The notes under the pieces: generated by a model
Told to the model about the DNA's origin: nothing
Seen by the model: only the letters and a program-made list of their open reading frames with translations
Databases searched by the model: none
Shown: positions 23,001 to 38,540 of the stretch, piece after piece
Position numbering within the stretch: position 1 is the stretch's first letter
Layout of the letters: each line of letters begins with the position of its first letter
Source of the DNA: Thereva unica
Taxonomy: Eukaryota > Arthropoda > Insecta > Diptera > Therevidae
Assembly (NCBI GenBank): GCA_949987705.1
Contig: CATLJY010000899.1
Coordinates: 27,519 to 91,518, forward strand
DNA: 64,000 nucleotides
Direction: 5' to 3'
Program-made: the position numbers and the translations under genes

Positions 23001-24288
23001 ATTTTGGATGTATTTGAAGAATATAACTTAATTTCGACGAATAAAGTGAATTTAAGTTATTTTGGATGATTTGATGAATATAACTTAATTTCGACGAATA
23101 AAGTGAATTTAAGTTATTTTGGATGTATTTGAAGAATGTAACTTAATTTCGATGAATAAAGTGAATTTAAGTTATTTTGGATGTATTTGATGAATATAAC
23201 TTAATTTCGATGAATAAAGTGAATTTAAGTTATTTTCGATGTATTTGATGAATATAACTTAATTTCGACGAATAAAGTGAATTTAAGTTATTTTGGATGT
23301 ATTTGATGAATATAACTTAATTTCGACGAATAAAGTGAATTTAAGTTATTTTGGATGTATTTGATGAATATAACTTAATTTCGATGAATAAAGTGAATTT
23401 AAGTTATTTTCGATGTATTTGAAGAATATAACTTAATTTCGACGAATAAAGTGAATTTAAGTTATTTTGGATGTATTTGAAGAATGTAACTTAATTTCGA
23501 TGAATAAAGTGAATTTAAGTTATTTTGGATGTATTTGATGAATATAACTTAATTTCGACGAATAAAGTGAATTTAAGTTATTTTCGATGTATTTGATGAA
23601 TATAACTTAATTTCGACGAATAAAGTGAATTTAAGTTATTTTGGATGTATTTGATGAATATAACTTAATTTCGACGAATAAAGTGAATTTAAGTTATTTT
23701 GGATGTATTTGAAGAATGTAACTTAATTTCGACGAATAAAGTGAATTTAAGTTATTTTGGATGTATTTGATGAATATAACTTAATTTCGACGACTAAAGT
23801 GAATTTAAGTTATTTTGGATGTATTTGATGAATGTAACTTAATTTCGATGAATAAAGTGAATTTAAGTTATTTTGGATGTATTTGATGAATATAACTTAA
23901 TTTCGACGAATAAAGTGAATTTAAGTTATTTTGGATGTATTTGAAGAATGTAACTTAATTTCGACGAATAAATTGAATTTAAGTTATTTTCGATGTATTT
24001 GATGAATATAACTTAATTTCGACGAATAAAGTGAATTTAAGTTATTTTGGATGTACTCGATGAATATAACTTAATTTCGATGAATAAAGAAAATTTAAGT
24101 TATTTTGGATGCATTTGATGAATATAACTTAATTTCGACGAATAAAGTGAATTTAAGTTATTTTGGATGTATTTGATGAATATAACTTAATTTCGACAAA
24201 TAAAGTGAATTTAAGTTATTTTGGATGTATTTGATGAATATAACTTAATTTCGACGAATAAAGTGAATTTAAGTTATTTTGGATGTAT
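20040..24288 (+). repeat. Higher-order repeat, 2,098-bp period, about 2 copies
   Basis: AAGTAATTTT at 20,481 recurs at 22,579; GTATTAAGTT at 20,791 recurs at 22,889; the 1-bp deleted ATTTGATGAA marker at 20,971 recurs at 23,069; ATGCATTTG with GAAAATTTAAG at 22,011 recurs at 24,109. All spacings are 2,098 bp. The left part of the unit also resembles 14.0-15.5 kb (offset 6,250, or 4,360 without the insertion). The retrotransposon lies just outside and is not copied. Confidence 0.88.
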
Positions 24289-25489
24289 TTGATGAATGTA
24301 ACTTAATTTCGACGAATAAAGTGAATTTAAGTTATTTTGGATGTACTCGATGAATATAACTTAATTTCGATGAATAAAGTGAATTTAAGTTATTTTGGAT
24401 GTATTTGATGAATATAACTTAATTTCGATGAATAAAGTGAATTTAATTTATTTTCGATGTATTTGATGAATATAACTTAATTTCGACGAATAAAGTGAAT
24501 TTAAGTTATTTTGGATGTATTTGATGAATATAACTTAATTTCGACGAATAAAGTGAATTTAAGTTATTTTGGATGTATTTGATGAATATAACTTAATTTC
24601 GACGAATAAAGTGAATTTAAGTTATTTTGGATGTATTTAAAGAATGTAACTTAATTTCGACGAATAAAGTGAATTTAAGTTATTTTGGATGTATTTGATG
24701 AATATAACTTAATTTCGATGAATAAAGTGAATTTAAGTTATTTTCGATGTATTTGATGAATATAACTTAATTTCGACGAATAAAGTGAATTTAAGTTATT
24801 TTGGATGTATTTGATGAATATAACTTAATTTCGACGAATAAAGTGAATTTAAGTTATTTTGGATGTATTTGAAGAATGTAACTTAATTTCGACGAATAAA
24901 GTGAATTTAAGTTATTTTGGATGTATTTGATGAATATAACTTAATTTCGACGAATAAAGTGAATTTAAGTTATTTTGGATGTATTTGATGAATATAACTT
25001 AATTTCGACGAATAAAGTGAATTTAAGTTATTTTGGATGTATTTGAAGAATATAACTTAATTTCGACGAATAAAGTGAATTTAAGTTATTTTGGATGTAT
25101 TTGATGAATATAACTTAATTTCGACGAATAAAGTGAATTTAAGTTATTTTGGATGTATTTGAAGAATGTAACTTAATTTCGATGAATAAAGTGAATTTAA
25201 GTTATTTTGGATGTATTTGATGAATATAACTTAATTTCGATGAATAAAGTGAATTTAAGTTATTTTCGATGTACCTATTTGATGAATATAACTTAATTTC
25301 GACGAATAAAGTGAATTTAAGTTATTTTGGATGTATTTGATGAATATAACTTAATTTCGACGAATAAAGTGAATTTAAGTTATTTTGGATGTATTTGATG
25401 AATATAACTTAATTTCGATGAATAAAGTGAATTTAAGTTATTTTCGATGTATTTGAAGAATATAACTTAATTTCGACGAATAAAGTGAA

Positions 25490-28400
25490 TTTAAGTTATT
25501 TTGGATGTATTTGAAGAATGTAACTTAATTTCGATGAATAAAGTGAATTTAATTTATTTTGGATGTATTTGATGAATATAACTTAATTTCGACGAATAAA
25601 GTGAATTTAAGTTATTTTCGATGTATTTGATGAATATAACTTAATTTCGACGAATAAAGTGAATTTAAGTTATTTTGGATGTATTTGATGAATATAACTT
25701 AATTTCGACGAATAAAGTGAATTTAAGTTATTTTGGATGTATTTGAAGAATGTAACTTAATTTCGACGAATAAAGTGAATTTAAGTTATTTTGGATGTAT
25801 TTGATGAATATAACTTAATTTCGACGAATAAAGTGAATTTAAGTTATTTTGGATGTATTTGATGAATGTAACTTAATTTCGATGAATAAAGTGAATTTAA
25901 GTTATTTTGGATGTACTCGATGAATATAACTTAATTTCGATGAATAAAGTGATTTTAAGTTATTTTGGATGTACTCGATGAATATAACTTAATTTCGATG
26001 AATAAAGTGAATTTAAGTTATTTTGTATGTATTTGATGAATATAACTTAATTTCGATGAATAAAGTGAATTTAAGTTATTTTGGATGTATTTGATGAATA
26101 TAACTTAATTTCGACGAATAAAGTGAATTTAAGTTATTTTGGATGTATTTGATGAATATAACTTAATTTCGATGAATAAAGTGAATTTAAGTTATTTTCG
26201 ATGTATTTGATGAATATAACTTAATTTCGACGAATAAAGTGAATTTAAGTTATTTTGGATGTATTTGATGAATGTAACTTAATTTCGATGAATAAAGTGA
26301 ATTTAAGTTATTTTGGATGTACTCGATGAATACAACTTAATTTCGATGAATAAAGTGAATTTAAGTTATGTTGGATGTATTTGATGAATATAACTTAATT
26401 TCGACGAATAAAGAGAATTTAAGTTATTTTGGATGTATTTGAAGAATGTAACTTAATTTCGACGAATAAAGTGAATTTAAGTTATTTTGGATGTATTTGA
26501 TGAATATAACTTAATTTCGACGAATAAAGTGAATTTAAGTTATTTTGGATGTATTTGATGAATATAACTTAATTTCGACGAATAAAGTGAATTTAAGTTA
26601 TTTTGGATGTATTTGAAGAATATAACTTAATTTCGACGAATAAAGTGAATTTAAGTTATTTTGGATGTATTTGATGAATATAACTTAATTTCGACGAATA
26701 AAGTGAATTTAAGTTATTTTGGATGTATTTGAAGAATGTAACTTAATTTCGATGAATAAAGTGAATTTAAGTTATTTTGGATGTATTTGATGAATATAAC
26801 TTAATTTCGATGAATAAAGTGAATTTAAGTTATTTTGGATGTATTTGATGAATATAACTTAATTTCGACGAATAAAGTGAATTTAAGTTATTTTGGATGT
26901 ATTTGATGAATATAACTTAATTTCGACGAATAAAGTGAATTTAAGTTATTTTGGATGTATTTGATGAGTATAACTTAATTTCGATGAATAAAGTGAATTT
27001 AAGTTATTTTCGATGTATTTGAAGAATATAACTTAATTTCGACGAATAAAGTGAATTTAAGTTATTTTGGATGTATTTGAAGAATGTAACTTAATTTCGA
27101 TGAATAAAGTGAATTTAAGTTATTTTGGATGTATTTGATGAATATAACTTAATTTCGACGAATAAAGTGAATTTAAGTTATTTTCGATGTATTTGATGAA
27201 TATAACTTAATTTCGACGAATAAAGTGAATTTAAGTTATTTTGGATGTATTTGATGAATATAACTTAATTTCGACGAATAAAGTGAATTAAAGTTATTTT
27301 GGATGTATTTGAAGAATGTAACTTAATTTCGACGAATAAAGTGAATTTAAGTTATTTTGGATGTATTTGATGAATATAACTTAATTTCGACGACTAAAGT
27401 GAATTTGAGTTATTTTGGATGTATTTGATGAATGTAACTTAATTTCGATGAATAAAGTGAATTTAAGTTATTTTGGATGTACTCGATGAATATAACTTAA
27501 TTTCGATGAATAAAGTGAATTTAAGTTATTTTGTATGTATTTGATGAATATAACTTAATTTCGATGAATAAAGTGAATTTAAGTTATTTTGGATGTATTT
27601 GATGAATATAACTTAATTTCGACGAATAAAGTGAATTTAAGTTATTTTGGATGTATTTGATGAATATAACTTAATTTCGATGAATAAAGTGAATTTAAGT
27701 TATTTTCGATGTATTTGATGAATATAACTTAATTTCGACGAATAAAGTGAATTTAAGTTATTTTGGATGTATTTGAAGAATGTAACATAATTTCGATGAA
27801 TAAAGTGAATTTAATTTATTTTGGATGTATTTGATGAATATAACTTAATTTCGACGAATAAAGTGAATTTAAGTTATTTTCGATGTATTTGATGAATATA
27901 ACTTAATTTCGACGAATAAAGTGAATTTAAGTTATTTTGGATGTATTTGATGAATATAACTTAATTTCGACGAATAAAGTGAATTTAAGTTATTTTGGAT
28001 GTATTTGAAGAATGTAACTTAATTTCGACGAATAAAGTGAATTTAAGTTATTTTGGATGTATTTGATGAATATAACTTAATTTCGACGAATAAAGTGAAT
28101 TTAAGTTATTTTGGATGTATTTGATGAATGTAACTTAATTTCGATGAATAAAGTGAATTTAAGTTATTTTGGATGTACTCGATGAATATAACTTAATTTC
28201 GATGAATAAAGTGATTTTAAGTTATTTTGGATGTACTCGATGAATATAACTTAATTTCGATGAATAAAGTGAATTTAAGTTATTTTGTATGTATTTGATG
28301 AATATAACTTAATTTCGATGAATAAAGTGAATTTAAGTTATTTTGGATGTATTTGATGAATATAACTTAATTTCGACGAATAAAGTGAATTTAAGTTATT

Positions 28401-30017
28401 TTGGATGTATTTGATGAATATAACTTAATTTCGATGAATAAAGTGAATTTAAGTTATTTTCGATGTATTTGATGAATATAACTTAATTTCGACGAATAAA
28501 GTGAATTTAAGTTATTTTGGATGTATTTGATGAATGTAACTTAATTTCGATGAATAAAGTGAATTTAAGTTATTTTGGATGTACTCGATGAATACAACTT
28601 AATTTCGATGAATAAAGTGAATTTAAGTTATGTTGGATGTATTTGATGAATATAACTTAATTTCGACGAATAAAGAGAATTTAAGTTATTTTGGATGTAT
28701 TTGAAGAATGTAACTTAATTTCGACGAATAAAGTGAATTTAAGTTATTTTGGATGTATTTGATGAATATAACTTAATTTCGACGAATAAAGTGAATTTAA
28801 GTTATTTTGGATGTATTTGATGAATATAACTTAATTTCGACGAATAAAGTGAATTTAAGTTATTTTGGATGTATTTGAAGAATATAACTTAATTTCGACG
28901 AATAAAGTGAATTTAAGTTATTTTGGATGTATTTGATGAATATAACTTAATTTCGACGAATAAAGTGAATTTAAGTTATTTTGGATGTATTTGAAGAATG
29001 TAACTTAATTTCGATGAATAAAGTGAATTTAAGTTATTTTGGATGTATTTGATGAATATAACTTAATTTCGATGAATAAAGTGAATTTAAGTTATTTTCG
29101 ATGTATTTGATGAATATAACTTAATTTCGACGAATAAAGTGAATTTAAGTTATTTTGGATGTATTTGATGAATATAACTTAATTTCGACGAATAAAGTGA
29201 ATTTAAGTTATTTTGGATGTATTTGATGAGTATAACTTAATTTCGATGAATAAAGTGAATTTAAGTTATTTTCGATGTATTTGAAGAATATAACTTAATT
29301 TCGACGAATAAAGTGAATTTAAGTTATTTTGGATGTATTTGAAGAATGTAACTTAATTTCGATGAATAAAGTGAATTTAAGTTATTTTGGATGTATTTGA
29401 TGAATATAACTTAATTTCGACGAATAAAGTGAATTTAAGTTATTTTCGATGTATTTGATGAATATAACTTAATTTCGACGAATAAAGTGAATTTAAGTTA
29501 TTTTGGATGTATTTGATGAATATAACTTAATTTCGACGAATAAAGTGAATTTAAGTTATTTTGGATGTATTTGAAGAATGTAACTTAATTTCGACGAATA
29601 AAGTGAATTTAAGTTATTTTGGATGTATTTGATGAATATAACTTAATTTCGACGACTAAAGTGAATTTGAGTTATTTTGGATGTATTTGATGAATGTAAC
29701 TTAATTTCGATGAATAAAGTGAATTTAAGTTATTTTGGATGTACTCGATGAATATAACTTAATTTCGATGAATAAAGTGAATTTAAGTTATTTTGTATGT
29801 ATTTGATGAATATAACTTAATTTCGATGAATAAAGTGAATTTAAGTTATTTTGGATGTATTTGATGAATATAACTTAATTTCGACGAATAAAGTGAATTT
29901 AAGTTATTTTGGATGTATTTGATGAATATAACTTAATTTCGATGAATAAAGTGAATTTAAGTTATTTTCGATGTATTTGATGAATATAACTTAATTTCGA
30001 CGAATAAAGTGAATTTA
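25490..30017 (+). repeat. Higher-order repeat, 2,262-bp period (39 monomers), 2 copies
   Basis: Five private markers recur exactly 2,262 bp apart: AATTTATTTT (25,551 and 27,813), GATTTTAAG (25,951 and 28,213), TACAACTT (26,331 and 28,593), GAGTATAAC (26,966 and 29,228), AATTTGAGTT (27,402 and 29,664). The copies differ at few sites, for example TTTTGG at 26,833 against TTTTCG at about 29,095. Matching stops near 27,755 and 30,017. Confidence 0.9.
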
Positions 30018-32734
30018 AGTTATTTTGGATGTAATTGATGAATATAACTTAATTTCGACGAATAAAGTGAATTTAAGTTATTTTGGATGTATTTGAAGAA
30101 TGTAACTTAATTTCGACGAATAAAGTGAATTTAAGTTATTTTGGATGTATTTGATGAATATAACTTAATTTCGACGAATAAAGTGAATTTAAGTTATTTT
30201 GGATGTATTTGATGAATATAACTTAATTTCGACGAATAAAGTGAATTTAAGTTATTTTGGATGTATTTGAAGAATATAACTTAATTTCGACGAATAAAGT
30301 GAATTTAAGTTATTTTGGATGTATTTGATGAATATAACTTAATTTCGACGAATAAAGTGAATTTAAGTTATTTTGGATGTATTTGAAGAATGTAACTTAA
30401 TTTCGATGAATAAAGTGAATTTAAGTTATTTTGGATGTATTTGATGAATATAACTTAATTTCGATGAATAAAGTGAATTTAAGTTATTTTCGATGTATTT
30501 GATGAATATAACTTAATTTCGACGAATAAAGTGAATTTAAGTTATTTTGGATGTATTTGATGAATATAACTTAATTTCGACGAATAAAGTGAATTTAAGT
30601 TATTTTGGATGTATTTGATGAATATAACTTAATTTCGATGAATAAAGTGAATTTAAGTTATTTTCGATGTATTTGAAGAATATAACTTAATTTCGACGAA
30701 TAAAGTGAATTTAAGTTATTTTGGATGTATTTGAAGAATGTAACTTAATTTCGATGAATAAAGTGAATTTAAGTTATTTTGGATGTATTTGATGAATATA
30801 ACTTAATTTCGACGAATAAAGTGAATTTAAGTTATTTTCGATGTATTTGATGAATATAATTTAATTTCGACGAATAAAGTGAATTTAAGTTATTTTGGAT
30901 TTCGACGAATAAAGTGAATTTAAGTTATTTTGGATGTATTTGAAGAATGTAACTTAATTTCGACGAATAAAGTGAATTTAAGTTATTTTGGATGTATTTG
31001 ATGAATATAACTTAATTTCGACGACTAAAGTGAATTTAAGTTATTTTGGATGTATTTGATGAATGTAACTTAATTTCGATGAATAAAGTGAATTTAAGTT
31101 ATTTTGGATGTACTCGATGAATATAACTTAATTTCGATGAATAAAGTGAATTTAAGTTATTTTGTATGTATTTGATGAATATAACTTAATTTCGATGAAT
31201 AAAGTGAATTTAAGTTATTTTGGATGTATTTGATGAATATAACTTAATTTCGACGAATAAAGTGAATTTAAGTTATTTTGGATGTATTTGATGAATATAA
31301 CTTAATTTCGATGAATAAAGTGAATTTAAGTTATTTTCGATGTATTTGATGAATATAACTTAATTTCGACGAATAAAGTGAATTTAAGTTATTTTGGATG
31401 TATTTGATGAATATAACTTAATTTCGATGAATAAAGTGAATTTAAGTTATTTTCGATGTATTTGATGAATATAACTTAATTTCGACGAATAAAGTGAATT
31501 TAAGTTATTTTCGATGTATTTGATGAATGTGACTTAATTTCGATGAATAAAGTGAATTTAAGTTATTTTGGATGTATTTGATGAATATAACTTAATTTCG
31601 ACGAATAAAGTGAATTTAAGTTATTTTGGATGTATTTGATGAATATAACTTAATTTCGACGAATAAAGTGAATTTAAGTTATTTTCGATGTATTTGATGA
31701 ATATAACTTAATTTCGACGAATAAAGTGAATTTAAGTTATTTTGGATGTATTTGATGAATATAACTTAATTTCGACGAATAAAGTGAATTTAAGTTATTT
31801 TGGATGTATTTGATGAATGTAACTTAATTTCGATGAATAAAGTGAATTTAAGTTATTTTGGATGTACTCGATGAATATAACTTAATTTCGATGAATAAAG
31901 TGAATTTAAGTTATTTTGGATGTACTCGATGAATATAACTTAATTTCGATGAATAAAGTGAATTTAAGTTATTTTGTATGTATTTGATGAATATAACTTA
32001 ATTTCGATGAATAAAGTGAATTTAAGTTATTTTGGATGTATTTGATGAATATAACTTAATTTCGACGAATAAAGTGAATTTAAGTTATTTTGGATGTATT
32101 TGATGAATATAACTTAATTTCGATGAATAAAGTGAATTTAAGTTATTTTGGATGTATTTGATGAATATAACTTAATTTCGACGAATAAAGTGAATTTAAG
32201 TTATTTTGGATGTATTTGAAGAATGTAACTTAATTTCGACGAATAAAGTGAATTTAAGTTATTTTGGATGTATTTGATGAATATAACTTAATTTCGACGA
32301 ATAAAGTGAATTTAAGTTATTTTGGATGTATTTGAAGAATGTAACTTAATTTCGACGAATAAAGTGAATTTAAGTTATTTTGGATGTATTTGATGAATAT
32401 AACTTAATTTCGACGAATAAAGTGAATTTAAGTTATTTTGGATGTATTTGATGAACTTAATTTCGACGAATAAAGTGAATTTAAGTTATTTTGGATGTAT
32501 TTGAAGAATATAACTTAATTTCGACGAATAAAGTGAATTTAAGTTATTTTGGATGTATTTGATGAATATAACTTAATTTCGACGAATAAAGTGAATTTAA
32601 GTTATTTTGGATGTATTTGAAGAATGTAACTTAATTTCGATGAATAAAGTGAATTTAAGTTATTTTGGATGTATTTGATGAATATAACTTAATTTCGATG
32701 AATAAAGTGAATTTAAGTTATTTTCGATGTATTT
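30018..32734 (+). repeat. Satellite segment between two higher-order blocks
   Basis: Ordinary 58-bp monomers with a deletion of about 23 bp at 30,897-30,902 (GGATTTCGACG joins half 2 directly to half 1) and a 5-bp loss at about 32,455 (GATGAACTTAATTTC). Strings of variants resemble the neighbouring blocks, but I could not fix one exact period. Nothing else is seen here. Confidence 0.8.
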
Positions 32735-35700
32735 GATGAATATAACATAATTTCGACGAATAAAGTGAATTTAAGTTATTTTGGATGTATTTGATGAATA
32801 TAACTTAATTTCGACGAATAAAGTGAATTTAAGTTATTTTGGATGTATTTGATGAATATAACTTAATTTCGATGAATAAAGTGAATTTAAGTTATTTTCG
32901 ATGTATTTGAAGAATATAACTTAATTTCGACGAATAAAGTGAATTTAAGTTATTTTGGATGTATTTGAAGAATGTAACTTAATTTCGATGAATAAAGTGA
33001 ATTTAAGTTATTTTGGATGTATTTGATGAATATAACTTAATTTCGACGAATAAAGTGAATTTAAGTTATTTTCGATGTATTTGATGAATATAACTTAATT
33101 TCGACGAATAAAGTGAATTTAAGTTATTTTGGATGTATTTGATGAATATAACTTAATTTCGACGAATAAAGTGAATTTAAGTTATTTTGGATGTATTTGA
33201 AGAATGTAACTTAATTTCGACGAATAAAGTGAATTTAAGTTATTTTGGATGTTATTGATGAATATAACTTAATTTCGACGACTAAAGTGAATTTAAGTTA
33301 TTTTGGATGTATTTGATGAATGTAACTTAATTTCGATGAATAAAGTGAATTTAAGTTATTTTGGATGTACTCGATGAATATAACTTAATTTCGATGAATA
33401 AAGTGAATTTAAGTTATTTTGTATGTATTTGATGAATATAACTTAATTTCGATGAATAAAGTGAATTTAAGTTATTTTGGATGTATTTGATGAATATAAC
33501 TTAATTTCGACGAATAAAGTGAATTTAAGTTATTTTGGATGTATTTGATGAATATAACTTAATTTCGATGAATAAAGTGAATTTAAGTTATTTTCGATGT
33601 ATTTGATGAATATAACTTAATTTCGACGAATAAAGTGAATTTAAGTTATTTTGGATGTATTTGATGAATATAACTTAATTTCGATGAATAAAGTGAATTT
33701 AAGTTTTTTTCGATGTATTTGATGAATATAACTTAATTTCGACGAATAAAGTGAATTTAAGTTATTTTCGATGTATTTGATGAATGTAACTTAATTTCGA
33801 TGAATAAAGTGAATTTAAGTTATTTTGGATGTATTTGATGAATATAACTTAATTTCGACGAATAAAGTGAATTTAAGTTATTTTCGATGTATTTGATGAA
33901 TATAACTTAATTTCGACGAATAAAGTGAATTTAAGTTATTTTGGATGTATTTGATGAATATAACTTAATTTCGATGAATAAAGTGAATTTAAGTTATTTT
34001 CGATGTATTTGATGAATATAACTTAATTTCGACGAATAAAGTGAATTTAAGTTATTTTGGATGTATTTGATGAATATAACTTAATTTCGATGAATAAAGT
34101 GAATTTAAGTTATTTTGGATGTATTTGATGAATATAACTTAATTTCGACGAATAAAGTGAATTTAAGTTATTTTGGATGTATTTGATGAATATAACTTAA
34201 TTTCGACGAATAAAGTGAATTTAAGTTATTTTCGATGTATTTGATGAATATAACTTAATTTCGACTTATAAAGTGAATTTAAGTTATTTTGGATGTATTT
34301 CATGAATATAACTTAATTTCGACGAATAAAGTGAATTTAAGTTATTTTGGATGTATTTGATGAATATAACTTAATTTCGATGAATAAAGTGAATTTAAGT
34401 TATTTTGGATGTATTTGATGAATATAACTTAATTTCGATGAATAAAGTGAATTTAAGTTATTTTCGATGTATTTGATGAATGTAACTTAATTTCGATGAA
34501 TAATGTGAATTTAAGTTATTTTGGATGTATTTGATGAATATAACTTAATTTCGGTGAATAAAGTGAATTTAAGTTATTTTCGATGTACTCGATGAATATA
34601 ACTTAATTTCGATGAATAAAGTGAATTTAAGTTATTTTGGATGTATTTGATGAATGTAACTTAATTTCGATGAATAAAGTGAATTTAAGTTATTTTGGAT
34701 GTACTCGATGAATATAACTTAATTTCGATGAATAAAGTGAATTTAAGTTATTTTGGATGTATTTGATGAATATAACTTAATTTCGACGAATAAAGTGAAT
34801 TTAAGTTATTTTGGATGTATTTGATGAATATAACTTAATTTCGACGAATAAAGTGAATTTAAGTTATTTTGGATGTATTTGATGAATATAACTTAATTTC
34901 GACGAATAAAGTGAATTTAAGTTTTTTTGGATGTATTTGATGAATATAACTTAATTTCGACGAATAAAGTGAATTTAAGTTATTTTGAATGTATTTGATG
35001 AATATAACTTAATTTCGATGAATAAAGTGAATTTAAGTTATTTTGGATGTATTTGATGAATATAACTTAATTTCGACGAATAAAGTGAATTTAAGTTATT
35101 TTGGATGTATTTGATGAATATAACTTAATTTCGACGAATAAAGTGAATTTAAGTTATATTGGATGTATTTGATGAATATAACTTAATTTCGACGAATAAA
35201 GTGAATTTAAGTTATTTTGGATGTATTTGATGAATGTAACTTAATTTCGATGAATAAAGTGAATTTAAGTTATTTTGGATGTACTCGATGAATATAACTT
35301 AATTTCGATGAATAAAGTGAATTTAAGTTATTTTGGATGTATTTGATGAATATAACTTAATTTCGATGAATAAAGTGAATTTAAGTTATTTTCGATGTAT
35401 TTGATGAATATAACTTAATTTCGACGAATAAAGTGAATTTAAGTTATTTTGGATGTATTTGATGAATATAACTTAATTTCGACGAATAAAGTGAATTTAA
35501 GTTATTTTGGATGTATTTGATGAATATAACTTAATTTCGACGAATAAAGTAAATTTAAGTTATTTTGGATGTATTTGATGAATATAACTTAATTTCGACG
35601 AATAAAGTGAATTTAAGTTATTTTGGATGTATTTGATGAATATAACATAATTTCGACGAATAAAGTGAATTTAAGTTATTTTGGATGTATTTGATGAATA

Positions 35701-38540
35701 TAACTTAATTTCGACGAATAAAGTGAATTTAAGTTATTTTGGATGTATTTGATGAATATAACTTAATTTCGATGAATAAAGTGAATTTAAGTTATTTTCG
35801 ATGTATTTGAAGAATATAACTTAATTTCGACGAATAAAGTGAATTTAAGTTATTTTGGATGTATTTGAAGAATGTAACTTAATTTCGATGAATAAAGTGA
35901 ATTTAAGTTATTTTGGATGTATTTGATGAATATAACTTAATTTCGACGAATAAAGTGAATTTAAGTTATTTTCGATGTATTTGATGAATATAACTTAATT
36001 TCGACGAATAAAGTGAATTTAAGTTATTTTGGATGTATTTGATGAATATAACTTAATTTCGACGAATAAAGTGAATTTAAGTTATTTTGGATGTATTTGA
36101 AGAATGTAACTTAATTTCGACGAATAAAGTGAATTTAAGTTATTTTGGATGTTATTGATGAATATAACTTAATTTCGACGACTAAAGTGAATTTAAGTTA
36201 TTTTGGATGTATTTGATGAATGTAACTTAATTTCGATGAATAAAGTGAATTTAAGTTATTTTGGATGTACTCGATGAATATAACTTAATTTCGATGAATA
36301 AAGTGAATTTAAGTTATTTTGTATGTATTTGATGAATATAACTTAATTTCGATGAATAAAGTGAATTTAAGTTATTTTGGATGTATTTGATGAATATAAC
36401 TTAATTTCGACGAATAAAGTGAATTTAAGTTATTTTGGATGTATTTGATGAATATAACTTAATTTCGATGAATAAAGTGAATTTAAGTTATTTTCGATGT
36501 ATTTGATGAATATAACTTAATTTCGACGAATAAAGTGAATTTAAGTTATTTTGGATGTATTTGATGAATATAACTTAATTTCGATGAATAAAGTGAATTT
36601 AAGTTATTTTCGATGTATTTGATGAATATAACTTAATTTCGACGAATAAAGTGAATTTAAGTTATTTTCGATGTATTTGATGAATGTAACTTAATTTCGA
36701 TGAATAAAGTGAATTTAAGTTATTTTGGATGTATTTGATGAATATAACTTAATTTCGACGAATAAAGTGAATTTAAGTTATTTTCGATGTATTTGATGAA
36801 TATAACTTAATTTCGACGAATAAAGTGAATTTAAGTTATTTTGGATGTATTTGATGAATATAACTTAATTTCGATGAATAAAGTGAATTTAAGTTATTTT
36901 CGATGTATTTGATGAATATAACTTAATTTCGACGAATAAAGTGAATTTAAGTTATTTTGGATGTATTTGATGAATATAACTTAATTTCGATGAATAAAGT
37001 GAATTTAAGTTATTTTGGATGTATTTGATGAATATAACTTAATTTCGACGAATAAAGTGAATTTAAGTTATTTTGGATGTATTTGATGAATATAACTTAA
37101 TTTCGACGAATAAAGTGAATTTAAGTTATTTTCGATGTATTTGATGAATATAACTTAATTTCGACTTATAAAGTGAATTTAAGTTATTTTGGATGTATTT
37201 CATGAATATAACTTAATTTCGACGAATAAAGTGAATTTAAGTTATTTTGGATGTATTTGATGAATATAACTTAATTTCGATGAATAAAGTGAATTTAAGT
37301 TATTTTGGATGTATTTGATGAATATAACTTAATTTCGATGAATAAAGTGAATTTAAGTTATTTTCGATGTATTTGATGAATGTAACTTAATTTCGATGAA
37401 TAATGTGAATTTAAGTTATTTTGGATGTATTTGATGAATATAACTTAATTTCGGTGAATAAAGTGAATTTAAGTTATTTTCGATGTACTCGATGAATATA
37501 ACTTAATTTCGATGAATAAAGTGAATTTAAGTTATTTTGGATGTATTTGATGAATGTAACTTAATTTCGATGAATAAAGTGAATTTAAGTTATTTTGGAT
37601 GTACTCGATGAATATAACTTAATTTCGATGAATAAAGTGAATTTAAGTTATTTTGGATGTATTTGATGAATATAACTTAATTTCGACGAATAAAGTGAAT
37701 TTAAGTTATTTTGGATGTATTTGATGAATATAACTTAATTTCGACGAATAAAGTGAATTTAAGTTATTTTGGATGTATTTGATGAATATAACTTAATTTC
37801 GACGAATAAAGTGAATTTAAGTTTTTTTGGATGTATTTGATGAATATAACTTAATTTCGACGAATAAAGTGAATTTAAGTTATTTTGAATGTATTTGATG
37901 AATATAACTTAATTTCGATGAATAAAGTGAATTTAAGTTATTTTGGATGTATTTGATGAATATAACTTAATTTCGACGAATAAAGTGAATTTAAGTTATT
38001 TTGGATGTATTTGATGAATATAACTTAATTTCGACGAATAAAGTGAATTTAAGTTATATTGGATGTATTTGATGAATATAACTTAATTTCGACGAATAAA
38101 GTGAATTTAAGTTATTTTGGATGTATTTGATGAATGTAACTTAATTTCGATGAATAAAGTGAATTTAAGTTATTTTGGATGTACTCGATGAATATAACTT
38201 AATTTCGATGAATAAAGTGAATTTAAGTTATTTTGGATGTATTTGATGAATATAACTTAATTTCGATGAATAAAGTGAATTTAAGTTATTTTCGATGTAT
38301 TTGATGAATATAACTTAATTTCGACGAATAAAGTGAATTTAAGTTATTTTGGATGTATTTGATGAATATAACTTAATTTCGACGAATAAAGTGAATTTAA
38401 GTTATTTTGGATGTATTTGATGAATATAACTTAATTTCGACGAATAAAGTAAATTTAAGTTATTTTGGATGTATTTGATGAATATAACTTAATTTCGACG
38501 AATAAAGTGAATTTAAGTTATTTTGGATGTATTTGATGAA
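32735..38540 (+). repeat. Higher-order repeat, 2,900-bp period (50 monomers), 2 nearly identical copies
   Basis: At least eight private markers recur exactly 2,900 bp apart: TAACATAA (32,741 and 35,641), GTTATTGATG (33,251 and 36,151), CGACTTATAAAG (34,261 and 37,161), TTTCATGAAT (about 34,298 and 37,198), TAATGTGAAT (34,501 and 37,401), GTTTTTTTGG (34,921 and 37,821), TTATATTGG and GTAAATTTAAG (about 35,153 and 35,549; 38,053 and 38,449). In the part I compared closely, the only difference seen is T at 33,706 against A at 36,606. This is the youngest-looking duplication in the window. Confidence 0.92.
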
